Positions 45,579 through 54,646 of a DNA stretch of 64,000 nt are shown piece after piece. The DNA lies in assembly GCA_045627045.1 (NCBI GenBank), contig JAZQMY010000048.1:7655-71654 (forward strand). Reading direction: 5' to 3'. This DNA is from SIG351 sp045627045. Lineage in GTDB: Bacteria; Bacillota; Clostridia; HGM11327. Position 1 is the stretch's first letter, and each line of letters opens with the position of its first letter. The notes beneath the pieces were generated by a model. It was not told where the DNA came from and ran no database searches. It saw nothing but the letters and a program-made list of their open reading frames with translations. The translations under genes were made by a program, and so were the position numbers.

Positions 45579-46952
45579 TTATTTAGCTGCTCTTAAGAGA
45601 ATGGCTTGTCCTGCTTCAAGAGTAAGAACATAATTATCCGCCTTGGTCAATTCGAGTGAATCAGATTCTGTAGCTGATTTCCAGGAAGCTGTTTCAGTGT
45701 CAAAATACTCAAGATTGTCAGCTTGAAAAATTTCTTCAAGCTGAATAATATTGAGTTCGCCTCTTTCTGTATTTACAATCATGAAGCTGTCGTCATTGAA
45801 GAAGCCTACCATCAGATTCTTGTTGATCAAGGAATGAATCTTACCAAGATCGCCGTAAGAAGTATATTCGGTGCAGTTCTTCTGGAGAGAGTTGCTTATG
45901 TGGAATACTGCGGTTGAAGTTTTGCCGTAGAGCTCTTTGCCTAAGGGAAGGAGCCATTTGTTTATCTTCTGAACGTCATAGTAGTGCTGATATTTCTCAC
46001 CAAGATAGTTCATGCAGGAATCTGTCCAGTTGCTTGCCATAAGACTTTCATCAAGATAAAATGTAAAGTATGATACTGCTTTCATTCCATAGCAAAGGGA
46101 AGTATTGACTTCGTAGCAGAGGTCATCATAGGTTACATTCTTATATGCGAGATGCTTTGTGAGGAGTATTATCTGAACGGCGTCAAGTCCGTGTCTGAGG
46201 TAGCAGTCCCTGACGGATTCGAGGTTATCAAAGTAGCCGTATCTTTCCGTGTTGTTTCCGAGAATGGCGTAATGATCCCAGCTGATGTAGTCGGGGCCGA
46301 TTTCGTTTACGAATCTTTCAAGATATTCCTCGTAAGTTGCTGTGGCGAGCTGTTCTTCACTTGCGTAATTCGGGAAAAGATTGATGAATACAGCGTCATC
46401 GGGGGAGTATTTTCTGAATGCATCAACCACTACCTTAAGTTTTGCAAAGTCGGTTGCCTGTGGTTCATCACGAAGGTTCCAGCCTGTAATAACATCATCG
46501 TATTCTTTGAATCTCTCAACGGCGTTCTTTACGATTTCATCTATTTGTTCCGGAGAGGCAGTATTGATGGCATTGAGAACGTCAAAGATGGGCAGTGAGT
46601 CGCACTTGAGGCCGTATTTCCGGAGGTATCCAAGAGCGATCCTGATTTCTTCGTCTGTTGTGTCCCATGTGGTATTAAGTCCTACGCTTGTGAAACCGCA
46701 TTCAGCTATGGCCTGATAGTAAGTTTCGTTTGTAAAATTCTCTCTGCAAGGGCCGTAGTAGTAGGTTATGGTAAACTCGTTGATGCCTTTTGTGAGCTTT
46801 TTGGCTTCGGGTCTTTCGGGAGCAGGCGTTCTGACCGGTGTCGGCTCGGGCGTTTTGATGGGCGTAGTGTCCGGGGATGGCGTTGCTGAAGTACATCCAC
46901 CGAAGAGAATGGCCAGCACGCACACTGCTGTTAGAAACAATCGTTTTTTCAT
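45579..46952 (-). CDS. Lipoprotein with glycosidase-like TIM-barrel
   Basis: 457 residues with a lipoprotein signal (KKRLFLTAVCVLAILF, lipobox FGGC with C20), a Thr/Pro linker (PIKTPEPTPVRTPAPERP) and a barrel of ~300 residues. GWNLRDEPQATDF carries an acidic residue in the N-x-x-D-E-P position typical of GH-A acid/base sites, and SWDHYAI follows. The C-terminal beta domain ends in GQAILLRAAK. It is likely an exported glycan-degrading or binding protein. The same lipoprotein-linker design appears in the gene at 34173. The promoter at 46989-47017 is strong. Confidence 0.7.
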   Translation of the reverse strand: MKKRLFLTAVCVLAILFGGCTSATPSPDTTPIKTPEPTPVRTPAPERPEAKKLTKGINEFTITYYYGPCRENFTNETYYQAIAECGFTSVGLNTTWDTTDEEIRIALGYLRKYGLKCDSLPIFDVLNAINTASPEQIDEIVKNAVERFKEYDDVITGWNLRDEPQATDFAKLKVVVDAFRKYSPDDAVFINLFPNYASEEQLATATYEEYLERFVNEIGPDYISWDHYAILGNNTERYGYFDNLESVRDCYLRHGLDAVQIILLTKHLAYKNVTYDDLCYEVNTSLCYGMKAVSYFTFYLDESLMASNWTDSCMNYLGEKYQHYYDVQKINKWLLPLGKELYGKTSTAVFHISNSLQKNCTEYTSYGDLGKIHSLINKNLMVGFFNDDSFMIVNTERGELNIIQLEEIFQADNLEYFDTETASWKSATESDSLELTKADNYVLTLEAGQAILLRAAK

Positions 46953-46988
46953 TGTATTCTCCTTTGTAATTGATCAGATATGTTTATT

Positions 46989-47017
46989 ATTATAGCATAG
47001 ATATCAAATAATATCAA
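46989..47017 (-). promoter_or_regulatory. Promoter of the lipoprotein glycosidase gene
   Basis: Minus strand TTGATA (47017-47012), 17-base spacer, TATAAT (46994-46989). Confidence 0.75.
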
Positions 47018-47039
47018 TTTTTTTTATCTGATGTTGTTA

Positions 47040-47068
47040 TTGCTTTTATTGGCAGATTATGATATAAT
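47040..47068 (+). promoter_or_regulatory. Promoter of the peptidase E-like gene
   Basis: TTGCTT (47040-47045), 17-base spacer, TATAAT (47063-47068), back-to-back with the promoter at 46989. Confidence 0.6.
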
Positions 47069-47156
47069 ATTTGCAGAGATTATTGCTCAAAAATGCCCTT
47101 GCGAGCAAGCATTTTTGTTTGTTATATAACAGAAGAAAAAACAAGGAGAATAACTT

Positions 47157-47840
47157 ATGGCAAGAATAGTGGCTATGGGCGGCGGAGAAAATCCAAAGCT
47201 TTTTGAATATGTGAAGAAACTTACAGGGAAGGATAAGCCGCATGCACTTTATATTGGTACGGCAGGCGGAGATGATGAGGCAAAATATAACGGAATGAAG
47301 GCTTTGTTTGAGAGCATAGGTTGTATTTCCGCGTCGCTCGATCTGATAAAGAAAGAATATACAGAAAAAGAGCTTGACGATATATTGGATGATACGGATA
47401 TGATATATATCTGCGGTGGAGACACATATCTGATGCTTGAGGTGTGGAAGCGTACGGGCTTTGATAAAAAACTCAGAGAAATCTACGAAAAGGATTCAGC
47501 TGTGCTCTGCGGGAGCAGTGCAGGAGGTATGTGCTGGTTTGCAACAGGATACAGTGACTGCAGCAGAAAAAAGAAACCGGGCAGCAACGTAGGATTCCTT
47601 GATTGTCTCGGATATTATGAAGAGGCATTCTGTCCGCATGCAGGCTCAAGAGGAAAGGAATTTGAAGAGGAGCTTCCGGAGCTCGGAATTGACGGATACA
47701 GGATGGATGATGAGACTGCTTTTGTTGATAACAACGGAAAGATATCGTTTATCAGAAGCGAGGATATGCTTAACGTATGCATTATAAGATGCACCGAAAA
47801 CGGCATTGTGAAGGAATACCCCGAAGTCATCACTCTGTAA
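47157..47840 (+). CDS. Peptidase E-like (S51 family) serine peptidase
   Basis: 227 residues. The GAT-like fold shows YIGTAGGDDEAKYN, YICGGDTYLML and the nucleophile elbow LCGSSAGGMCW with Ser at about 121 (G-x-S-A-G). The acid/base partner region is FCPHAGSRG. Peptidase E cleaves N-terminal aspartyl dipeptides. AAGGAGAATAAC lies before the ATG. A GH39 gene follows 42 bases downstream, so both probably form an operon. The length is normal (~230). Specificity beyond the fold is inferred. Confidence 0.8.
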   Translation: MARIVAMGGGENPKLFEYVKKLTGKDKPHALYIGTAGGDDEAKYNGMKALFESIGCISASLDLIKKEYTEKELDDILDDTDMIYICGGDTYLMLEVWKRTGFDKKLREIYEKDSAVLCGSSAGGMCWFATGYSDCSRKKKPGSNVGFLDCLGYYEEAFCPHAGSRGKEFEEELPELGIDGYRMDDETAFVDNNGKISFIRSEDMLNVCIIRCTENGIVKEYPEVITL

Positions 47841-47882
47841 TGAACAGATTCGGATAAATAAGAATAATAAAGGAGAATTGAA

Positions 47883-49181
47883 ATGAAAAAGGCTATAATT
47901 ACCGTAAACGATAAAGAGACACTCAGACCGATAAAGCCGCTTCATGGCGTTAACAACGGCCCTCTTTCTATTTATGACGGTCAGCAATTCAAATTTGATG
48001 CTTCAAAGTTTTATCAGGAAGCGGAAATTCCGTACGTTCGTCTTCATGATGTTGAATATCCTTACGGCGGAGAGCTTTTTGTTGACTATGAGTGTATCTT
48101 TCCGAACTTTGATGCGGACGTAAACGATCCCGCAAATTATTTCTTCAACGAGACAGACAGATTCGTCGGAGCTATATTTGCAACGGGATCAAACATAATT
48201 TACAGACTCGGCGTTTCAATCGAAGGCGCAAGAGTAAAGCGTTTTATTGGCGGTCCGCGTGATTACAACAAGTTCGCTGATATCTGTCTTCACATAATCG
48301 CTCATTATACTGAGGGTTGGAAGAGAGGCTTTACATACAAGGGTATTCAGTGGGAAATCTGGAACGAACCCAACGGTACGACAGATATGTGGACGGCGGG
48401 AAACGAAGCTTATGCCGATTTTTATGCCATTACGGCAAAGAAGATAAAGGAACGCTTTCCGAACGAGCTCGTAGGCGGCCCTGCAGTAAGCTATATGACA
48501 GGTGAACGTTGGCCGAACTGCCCGAAGCTTGTGGATGCGCTCAGAAAGAAACTTATGGAGGATCCGACGATACCTATGGATTTCTTCTCCTTCCACAATT
48601 ACGCGTGTGAGCCGGAAGACGTTGTTGAGAACGCAAAGCTTGCAAGGCAGTTTCTCATTGACACTCATCACGAGGATGCTATCATAATTATGGATGAATA
48701 TAACTATATGATAGATTGGGACAGAAAGGACGCCTGCGATTTTATGGTTACGGAGGAAGCCGCCGCTTTCCTTGCCGCAAACTTTGCCGCTATGCAGGAT
48801 TCGTTTGTTGACGAGGCGTGCTACTACTCTGCACAGGTATGGAGAGATGCAAAGAGGGATAAGAGCAGAAGAGTAACGTACATCCCCGGCAAATATATGA
48901 CGAGATGGAACGGTATTTACAAGGTGAACGATGAGGGTGAGCTTGAAACATTGCCGCCGTTTGAGTCGATGCTCAAATTCAATGAGCTGAAAAAGCTCGG
49001 CACCCAGATCAAGACGACGATCGAGGGCGATGCAAGAGTATATTGCATAGGTGCAACCGACGGAAAGAATGCCGCAGCATATTATGTCAATTTCTCTGCC
49101 GAAGAGGTTGAGGTAACGTTCAGAGGCGAAACAAAGGTAATGAAGCCTTTTGAAGTTGTAATGAAGAAGTGGACGGTATAA
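47883..49181 (+). CDS. GH39-family glycosidase (beta-xylosidase-like)
   Basis: 432 residues. The acid/base site is WEIWNEPNG (E162) and the probable nucleophile is E272 in IIIMDEYNYM. The N-terminus, HGVNNGPLSIYDGQQFKF, is the GH39 start pattern. There is no signal peptide. GH39 enzymes are xylosidases or iduronidases that trim terminal sugars, and other members act on Psl-type glycans. Here the context of esterases (CE15, SGNH) fits xylan or pectin oligosaccharides. AAAGGAGAATTGAA lies before the ATG. It ends at a strong bidirectional terminator. Confidence 0.8.
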   Translation: MKKAIITVNDKETLRPIKPLHGVNNGPLSIYDGQQFKFDASKFYQEAEIPYVRLHDVEYPYGGELFVDYECIFPNFDADVNDPANYFFNETDRFVGAIFATGSNIIYRLGVSIEGARVKRFIGGPRDYNKFADICLHIIAHYTEGWKRGFTYKGIQWEIWNEPNGTTDMWTAGNEAYADFYAITAKKIKERFPNELVGGPAVSYMTGERWPNCPKLVDALRKKLMEDPTIPMDFFSFHNYACEPEDVVENAKLARQFLIDTHHEDAIIIMDEYNYMIDWDRKDACDFMVTEEAAAFLAANFAAMQDSFVDEACYYSAQVWRDAKRDKSRRVTYIPGKYMTRWNGIYKVNDEGELETLPPFESMLKFNELKKLGTQIKTTIEGDARVYCIGATDGKNAAAYYVNFSAEEVEVTFRGETKVMKPFEVVMKKWTV

Positions 49182-49196
49182 TCTGTCAATAATACA

Positions 49197-49241
49197 AGAA
49201 CTTCCCGTTTTCAAGGAACGGGAAGTTCTTTTTTATGCTTT
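49197..49241. terminator. Strong bidirectional terminator
   Basis: AAGAACTTCCCGTT, loop TTCAAGG, AACGGGAAGTTCTT, then TTTT; a perfect 14-bp stem between convergent genes. Confidence 0.9.
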
Positions 49242-49247
49242 TTTATC

Positions 49248-50144
49248 TTATTTGCCTGAGAAAAGCTTTATCTGCTTTTTGAATTCTCTTATTTCCGCAT
49301 CGGACGGTATCCAGGCCTTGTTTCCGTTGTCATCTCTTCCCAGAGCTACGGCCTTGGAGCTTCCGTAAATGTGGTACGGCAGAACGTCTATTCCGCGGCA
49401 GTGAGCAAGCTTTGATTTCAGCTCTGCAACAGCCTTTGCGTGCTCCGGCGTCAGGTTGACTGTTTTCACGGCGATACAGCGAAGCACCGTCACGGCACCG
49501 AGCGAATCTGCCTTTTTCAGATTGGAGATGATCAGATCGGGATAAACTCCCGTCATAAGCTTGTGGCGATTGCGGTCTGTATCCTTGATGTCCCAGAGAA
49601 ACGTATCAACCACAGGAACGAGCTTTTCAATGAGCTCCTCGGGGAAGTAGCCGCAGGTTTCAACTGCGGTGTTTAAGCCTTCTGCCTTTGCACGGCGAAG
49701 CAGCTCTATAGTTTTCTCACCGTGGAAGAGCGGCTCGCCTCCCGAGAGGGTAAGCCCTCCCTTTTTGCCGTAAAAGGCTTTGTCTTTCAGTACCTCGGTG
49801 AGTATTTCATCTATTGTCATGCATTCTGCGGCGGCTTCGAGCGCACCCGTCGGGCAGGCGGAAACACAGCTCATGCAGCCCTTGCAGTTGATTCTTGAAA
49901 TACTGTGACCTTCATCGGAAAATGTATGTACTCCGTTTCTGCAGGCGGCGAAGCATGCTCCGCACATGATGCACAGACGTGAATTGAACATAAATTCCCG
50001 ATTGGGATTTTGCGTTTCTGGGTTATGACACCAGCGGCATCTTAAAGGACAACCCTTGAGAAATACTGTTGTTCTTACACCGTCACCGTCATGGGAACAG
50101 AATTTCTGTATTTTTGTGACGGGTAGAGTTACATCGTTCATCAT
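49248..50144 (-). CDS. Glycyl radical enzyme activase (radical SAM)
   Basis: 298 residues from ATG 50144 (TTTATGATG overlaps the enzyme stop); an earlier ATG at 50219 lies within the enzyme gene. The radical-SAM cluster is GCPLRCRWCHNPETQ (C-x3-C-x2-C). The ferredoxin-like insert has CIMCGACFAAC and CKGCMSCVSACPTG, typical of activases for non-formate-lyase glycyl radical enzymes. GGLTLSGGEPLFH is the SAM-binding G-G-E motif. It makes the glycyl radical on its partner, probably the coupled enzyme at 50141, and maybe also the orphan at 31968. Confidence 0.9.
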   Translation of the reverse strand: MMNDVTLPVTKIQKFCSHDGDGVRTTVFLKGCPLRCRWCHNPETQNPNREFMFNSRLCIMCGACFAACRNGVHTFSDEGHSISRINCKGCMSCVSACPTGALEAAAECMTIDEILTEVLKDKAFYGKKGGLTLSGGEPLFHGEKTIELLRRAKAEGLNTAVETCGYFPEELIEKLVPVVDTFLWDIKDTDRNRHKLMTGVYPDLIISNLKKADSLGAVTVLRCIAVKTVNLTPEHAKAVAELKSKLAHCRGIDVLPYHIYGSSKAVALGRDDNGNKAWIPSDAEIREFKKQIKLFSGK

Positions 50145-52297
50145 AAATTGCCTTGGCTTGTTCTGTCTATGATCATCTGCTGCCATTCGTCGTTCAGTGT
50201 AACGAATCGCGCATTCCAACCGGAAACACGTACTGAAAGTGTTTTGAAGCTCTGAGGATCCTTCTGAGCGGCAAGAAGAGTTTCTACGTCCACTGTATCA
50301 GGCTGGAAGAAGAACCCACCGAGTGTGACAAAGCCTCTCATCAATCCTTTGAGAGCTTCCAGACCGTTCCTGCCTGTGAGAGTCTGAGGTGAGATTTTGA
50401 GATCAAGAGCGGCGCCGGTAGTCATTTTCCTTAAATCAGCTTTGCAGTAAGAGCGGATAACGGATGTTGCACCGGAGAAATCCGTGTCAGGCGTAGGAGA
50501 TGCATTTCCTGCGAGGATCTCGCCCTTCTTGTAGCCGAAGGCAGTTGCCGTTCTTGTGGGGAGCCAGTCAACGTTTCTGCCGAACGTGGAGATTCCCGGC
50601 ACAAAGTGCGCATCGTACTTGGGACCTTCGCCGATGACCTCTTTTACAACGTCTGCAAAGAGATCAACAAGACGAACGTAGTAATTATCAGCTTCATCGC
50701 TGTCATTTCCGTAATAATTGTATTTTGTTCTTGCGTAATTGCGGAGCTCCTCATGACCTTCCCAGTTGTTCCTGAGTGCGGCAATGAGCTCCTTGAACGA
50801 AATGAGCTTTTCTTCATAAACGAGCTTTTGAATGGCAAGAAGTGAATTTGCGATATCCGGCAGACCGCCTATGTGAGGCGAACGAACGAAATATTTCGTG
50901 CCGCAGTTGTGGTATGAACTCATTCTCTCAATGCAGTCGCCCTCAAATACTCCAACAACATTGATTTCGGCGCACATTTTCTGACCTCTGAGGCGCAGTC
51001 TGTCGCTACCGGGCAGGAACCATCTTTCCACGCTCTCGTAGTACATCATTTTTATGGTGTCCTTGAGACCTGCTCTGAAAGCATTGATAATATCGTCAAT
51101 GCAAGCAAAATCAGGTATTTCGCCATACGTTACAGTGCCTACCGTGCGGTTGAAAATATCAAGTCCGTCAAATGGCCAGTAAGCAAAGTGCGTTTTGCCG
51201 GGGATCTGGACTTCCCAGCAGCCGTCATTTGCGAACTGTCTTGCTTCCTCAAGCTCATAGCCGTCCTTGAGAAGCGCATCTATAACGACTTCTTCGTTGT
51301 AGAACGCAATCACGCCGCCGCCGTGACGGACTACTCTTGCCGCCTTGTCGAGAAGCTTTGCGGGAGTCTTTGAATTGAGTCTGATGCTTATCGGGAAATC
51401 GGAGATCGGAAGCTCTTCCACTATATCAAGAACGAGATATGTAACTTCATTCGTTATTTCCTTGCCGTTTTTGTCAACACCGGCGAGAACTATGTTCTGA
51501 TAGTGCTGTGCATCGCCTGTTCCTCTGCGTGTGCAGGATTCTATCCACTCACAGCCCTTGATGAACATTGTTGCAAGAACTTCTCTTGCTTCCTCAATGG
51601 TAGTTCTGCCTTCTTTAAGATCGTTTTTCAGATAGTCTCCGAGGAGATAATCTATTCTGCCTATTCCCGGCCAAGTACCGCAGAGTCTTAAGAAGCTGAA
51701 CTCCATCCAGAGCGCCTGAACTGCCTCACGGAATGTGGTGGCAGGATGAAAAGGCACTACCTTGAGCGTTTCGTAAATATCGGGATGCGTATCCTTTGTT
51801 GCTTCGAGATAACGCCCGTGATATATCCTGAAGGACTCTATCGTTGAAAGAAAGCTCTGAAGCACACGTCTTTCTTCATCGTTTATGGAGGCGTCTTTGA
51901 GCTTCTCTTCTATTCTGTTCTGTTTTGCGTCAAGTCCGAAACGGATAGTCTCCTCAAAGTCAACTGTGAGGTGGCTCTGTCCGCCCATTCGACCGTCGCC
52001 TCCCCAGTATACCGGGGTACAATGTCTTACGGCAAGACCGAGAGTTGCCGAGCCCGATACCTTCTCGTACTCACATACTCTGATGGGTGCTTTTTCGGCT
52101 ATCCTTCTTATTGCAATATCGTATCTGTCCTCCGGAGACATCGATTCAATGTTTTCGATATCGCAAAGAGAGACTGTTTTCTGCTTCATGGCCTCATCGC
52201 CGTACATTCCGTGAAGGGAATCCCATGCCCACTGACGGATAGTTTCAGGAAGACGAACAGGACGCGGAGTCTTTGAAGCGGTATAGAATTTTATCAT
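50141..52297 (-). CDS. Glycyl radical enzyme with a GCWE active site
   Basis: 718 residues from ATG 52297 (an ATG at 52336 is less likely). Thiyl cysteine C360 lies in NDGCWEVQIPG, a C-x-E motif with tryptophan where known eliminases have GCVE. Radical glycine G693 lies in RVSGWNARFVTL (GW, not GY). The activase follows with a 4-base overlap. C-x-E enzymes of this superfamily perform eliminations or decarboxylations. The substrate is not recognisable from my memory of diol dehydratase, CutC, HypD, IslA or arylacetate decarboxylases. Neighbours are a GH39 gene and an Fe-S aldo/keto reductase. Confidence 0.85.
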   Translation of the reverse strand: MIKFYTASKTPRPVRLPETIRQWAWDSLHGMYGDEAMKQKTVSLCDIENIESMSPEDRYDIAIRRIAEKAPIRVCEYEKVSGSATLGLAVRHCTPVYWGGDGRMGGQSHLTVDFEETIRFGLDAKQNRIEEKLKDASINDEERRVLQSFLSTIESFRIYHGRYLEATKDTHPDIYETLKVVPFHPATTFREAVQALWMEFSFLRLCGTWPGIGRIDYLLGDYLKNDLKEGRTTIEEAREVLATMFIKGCEWIESCTRRGTGDAQHYQNIVLAGVDKNGKEITNEVTYLVLDIVEELPISDFPISIRLNSKTPAKLLDKAARVVRHGGGVIAFYNEEVVIDALLKDGYELEEARQFANDGCWEVQIPGKTHFAYWPFDGLDIFNRTVGTVTYGEIPDFACIDDIINAFRAGLKDTIKMMYYESVERWFLPGSDRLRLRGQKMCAEINVVGVFEGDCIERMSSYHNCGTKYFVRSPHIGGLPDIANSLLAIQKLVYEEKLISFKELIAALRNNWEGHEELRNYARTKYNYYGNDSDEADNYYVRLVDLFADVVKEVIGEGPKYDAHFVPGISTFGRNVDWLPTRTATAFGYKKGEILAGNASPTPDTDFSGATSVIRSYCKADLRKMTTGAALDLKISPQTLTGRNGLEALKGLMRGFVTLGGFFFQPDTVDVETLLAAQKDPQSFKTLSVRVSGWNARFVTLNDEWQQMIIDRTSQGNL

Positions 52298-52362
52298 GAT
52301 TATTGCCTGTCTGCAGAATGCAGACCTTCCTTTCATAAAACTGAACTATTCGGTTCATTACT

Positions 52363-52391
52363 ATGATAAGATATTTTTGCCGATTTGTCAA
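52363..52391 (-). promoter_or_regulatory. Promoter of the glycyl radical enzyme-activase operon
   Basis: Minus strand TTGACA (52391-52386), 17-base spacer, TATCAT (52368-52363). A GTCTGCA/TGCAGAC hairpin follows in the leader (about 52308-52326). Confidence 0.7.
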
Positions 52392-52413
52392 CACCAAATT
52401 TATTTTTTTTCTA

Positions 52414-52442
52414 TTGATTTTTAAGCATTTTTGTGCTAAACT
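52414..52442 (+). promoter_or_regulatory. Promoter of the aldo/keto reductase gene
   Basis: TTGATT (52414-52419), 17-base spacer, TAAACT (52437-52442); divergent from the glycyl radical enzyme promoter. Confidence 0.6.
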
Positions 52443-52473
52443 TATCAAAGCAAGCAAAGGGGGCAAAATCTCA

Positions 52474-53652
52474 ATGAAATATCGTACAGACAGATACGGC
52501 AACAAGCTTTCGGTACTCGGCTACGGATGTATGCGTTTTACGCAGGTGGCAGGAATCACGGATATGAAAAAAACCGAGAAAGAAATAATGGCGGCAATCA
52601 ATGCCGGAGTGAATTATTTTGATACGGCATACATTTATCCGGGAAGCGAAGCGGCGCTCGGAGAGATACTTGAATCAAACGGCGTCAGGGACAAGGTCAA
52701 TATCGCCACAAAACTGCCGCACTACATGATAAAGAATTCCGACAGCATGGAGAAATTCTTTTCAGAGGAGCTCCGGAGGCTGAGAACCGATCATGTCGAT
52801 TACTATCTCATGCATATGCTGACGGATACAAAAACGTGGGAGCGGCTTAAATCATTCGGAATCATCGAATGGCTCGAGGAAAAGAAGAAGTCAAGCGCCA
52901 TCAGACAGGTAGGCTTTTCTTATCACGGCAATTCGGATATGTTTCTGGAGCTGCTTGATTGCTACGATTGGGATTTCTGCCAGATACAGTATAACTATAT
53001 GGACGAAAACTCACAGGCAGGTGTCACAGGTCTGAAGAAGGCGGCTGAAAAAGGCATACCTGTAATAATAATGGAGCCGTTGAGGGGTGGAAAGCTTGTT
53101 TCGGGATTGCCGAAGGAAGCAAGAAAACTCATGGAACAGCACCCGTCAAAGCGTTTGCCTGCGGAGTGGTCATTTGACTGGCTGTGGGATCAGAAGGAGG
53201 TAACGGTCATCCTTTCGGGAATGAATTCGCTTGAAATGGTGGCTGAAAACTGCGCTTCTGCCGACAAAGCGGAGGAGAATATGCTCTCTTCCGAGGACAA
53301 GAAGCTGCTTTCGGATGTCGTCTCGATAATAAATAAGAACATGAAGGTCGGCTGCACGGGGTGCAGATACTGTATGCCATGCCCGAAGGGAGTTGATATA
53401 CCGGGAACGTTTGCGGCATATAACAGAAGAACTTCCGACGGAAAAGTAAGGGCGCTCGTTGACTATTTCATGTGCACAGGCGTGCGCAAGGATTACACCG
53501 GCCCAGGCAACTGCATAGGCTGCGGAAAGTGCGAGCAGCATTGCCCGCAGAAGATAGACATCAGGAATCAGCTCAGACAGGCAAAAAAGACGTTTGAAGG
53601 CCCTGTATACAAAATCGGCAAAAAAGTACTTCCGTGGTTCATGAAATATTGA
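52474..53652 (+). CDS. Aldo/keto reductase with C-terminal 4Fe-4S domain
   Basis: 392 residues from ATG 52474 (AAAGGGGGC upstream; in-frame ATG 52363 precedes the promoter). The AKR barrel shows NYFDTAYIYPGSEAALG, IATKLPH and VDYYLMHML (Asp, Tyr, Lys, His tetrad). The C-terminal ~90 residues hold CTGCRYCMPCPKGVDIP and CIGCGKCEQHCPQ, two 4Fe-4S-type sites. This fused class is common in anaerobes and may couple NAD(P)H to ferredoxin-type electron flow. The substrate is unknown. It is divergent from the glycyl radical enzyme operon and could act on the same pathway's aldehyde product. Confidence 0.85.
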   Translation: MKYRTDRYGNKLSVLGYGCMRFTQVAGITDMKKTEKEIMAAINAGVNYFDTAYIYPGSEAALGEILESNGVRDKVNIATKLPHYMIKNSDSMEKFFSEELRRLRTDHVDYYLMHMLTDTKTWERLKSFGIIEWLEEKKKSSAIRQVGFSYHGNSDMFLELLDCYDWDFCQIQYNYMDENSQAGVTGLKKAAEKGIPVIIMEPLRGGKLVSGLPKEARKLMEQHPSKRLPAEWSFDWLWDQKEVTVILSGMNSLEMVAENCASADKAEENMLSSEDKKLLSDVVSIINKNMKVGCTGCRYCMPCPKGVDIPGTFAAYNRRTSDGKVRALVDYFMCTGVRKDYTGPGNCIGCGKCEQHCPQKIDIRNQLRQAKKTFEGPVYKIGKKVLPWFMKY

Positions 53653-53677
53653 CATTATCGCTTTTGAGTGATATAAT
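53649..53677 (+). promoter_or_regulatory. Promoter of the PHP phosphatase gene
   Basis: TTGACA (53649-53654), 17-base spacer, TATAAT (53672-53677); the -35 box overlaps the reductase stop codon. Confidence 0.75.
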
Positions 53678-53708
53678 TAGCTATCAAAAGAATAAACAGA
53701 GGTAAAAT

Positions 53709-54485
53709 ATGCTTTGTAATTATCATACACATACGGCCCGCTGCGGACATGCAAGAGGCTTTGAGAGGGACTATGTTGAGGCGGCAATACGTGCTGGCTT
53801 CAAGAAGCTCGGATTTTCAGACCACGTGCCGACACCGGCATACGATCCGGAGTTCCCGCAGTTCAGAATGCCGTTGTCGGAGGCACCTGAATATACAAGC
53901 GAAATAAACAAACTAAAGGAAGAGTATAAGAACGATATCGAGCTTTTCGTAGGCTATGAGTGCGAGTACATCCCGTTCGTTTTTGACGAGCACATGAAGA
54001 TACTCAATGATCTTGGCTGTGAATATATCATTCTCGGACAGCACTTCCTTATCGTTGACGATCCGGAGGATCCTTACCCGGGCTATGGCGGAACAGAGGA
54101 CAAGAGAAGAGTGCAGATGTATACCGATCTTGTGACGGAAGGCATAAGCACGGGAAAATTCTCTTATGTCTGCCATCCTGATATATTCAGGTACACGGGA
54201 ACGGATATTGATTTTCTCTACGGAGAGTACAGAAAGATATGCGAAACGGCAAAGAAATACGATGTTCCGCTTGAATTCAATATGCAGGGCTATATTGAGC
54301 ATCGCCATTATCCGAAGGATGATTTCTGGCAGATAGCAAAGGAAGTCGGCAACAAGGCCATAATCGGTGTTGATGCACATTATCCGGAGTTCATAAATGC
54401 GGACAATTTCAGAAAATGCGCAGACCACCTTGCCGAGCTTGGAGTTGAGCGACTTGAGGATTTACAGCTCAGATCAATCATTTAA
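53709..54485 (+). CDS. PHP-domain histidinol-phosphatase-like protein
   Basis: 258 residues. The PHP metal-binding motif NYHTHTARCGHARG at about 4-17 is followed by GFSDHVPTP, GYECEYIP, ILGQHFL, CHPDIFRYTG and VGVDAHYPE-type (IGVDAHYPE) ligands. HisK-type enzymes dephosphorylate histidinol phosphate, but the fold also serves other phosphomonoesters. No other histidine gene is present. It is a monocistronic unit with its own strong promoter and terminator. The length is normal (~260). Confidence 0.8.
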   Translation: MLCNYHTHTARCGHARGFERDYVEAAIRAGFKKLGFSDHVPTPAYDPEFPQFRMPLSEAPEYTSEINKLKEEYKNDIELFVGYECEYIPFVFDEHMKILNDLGCEYIILGQHFLIVDDPEDPYPGYGGTEDKRRVQMYTDLVTEGISTGKFSYVCHPDIFRYTGTDIDFLYGEYRKICETAKKYDVPLEFNMQGYIEHRHYPKDDFWQIAKEVGNKAIIGVDAHYPEFINADNFRKCADHLAELGVERLEDLQLRSII

Positions 54486-54488
54486 AAT

Positions 54489-54527
54489 GAGACCGCTTTT
54501 GCCGTATGGCAGAGGCGGCTTTTTTTG
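54489..54527 (+). terminator. Terminator after the PHP gene
   Basis: GACCGC, inner TTTTGCC/TGGCAGA, GGCGGC, then TTTTTTT. Confidence 0.75.
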
Positions 54528-54535
54528 ACGGCATA

Positions 54536-54564
54536 TTGACATTTGGGCAATAATTTGTTATACT
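54536..54564 (+). promoter_or_regulatory. Promoter of the CE15-like esterase gene
   Basis: TTGACA (54536-54541), 17-base spacer, TATACT (54559-54564). Confidence 0.75.
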
Positions 54565-54646
54565 TATGAACAGAGAAATCTGATATTGCAGGCGAAAATA
54601 TCAAATTTTTATCCTTCGGAATCAGAGTAAAAGGAGAAAAGAGCAA

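Noticed and set aside
48216..49214. 332-codon minus-strand frame opposite the GH39 gene
   Set aside because: Long only because of GH39 codon bias; no motifs and no start signal, while GH39 has catalytic motifs.
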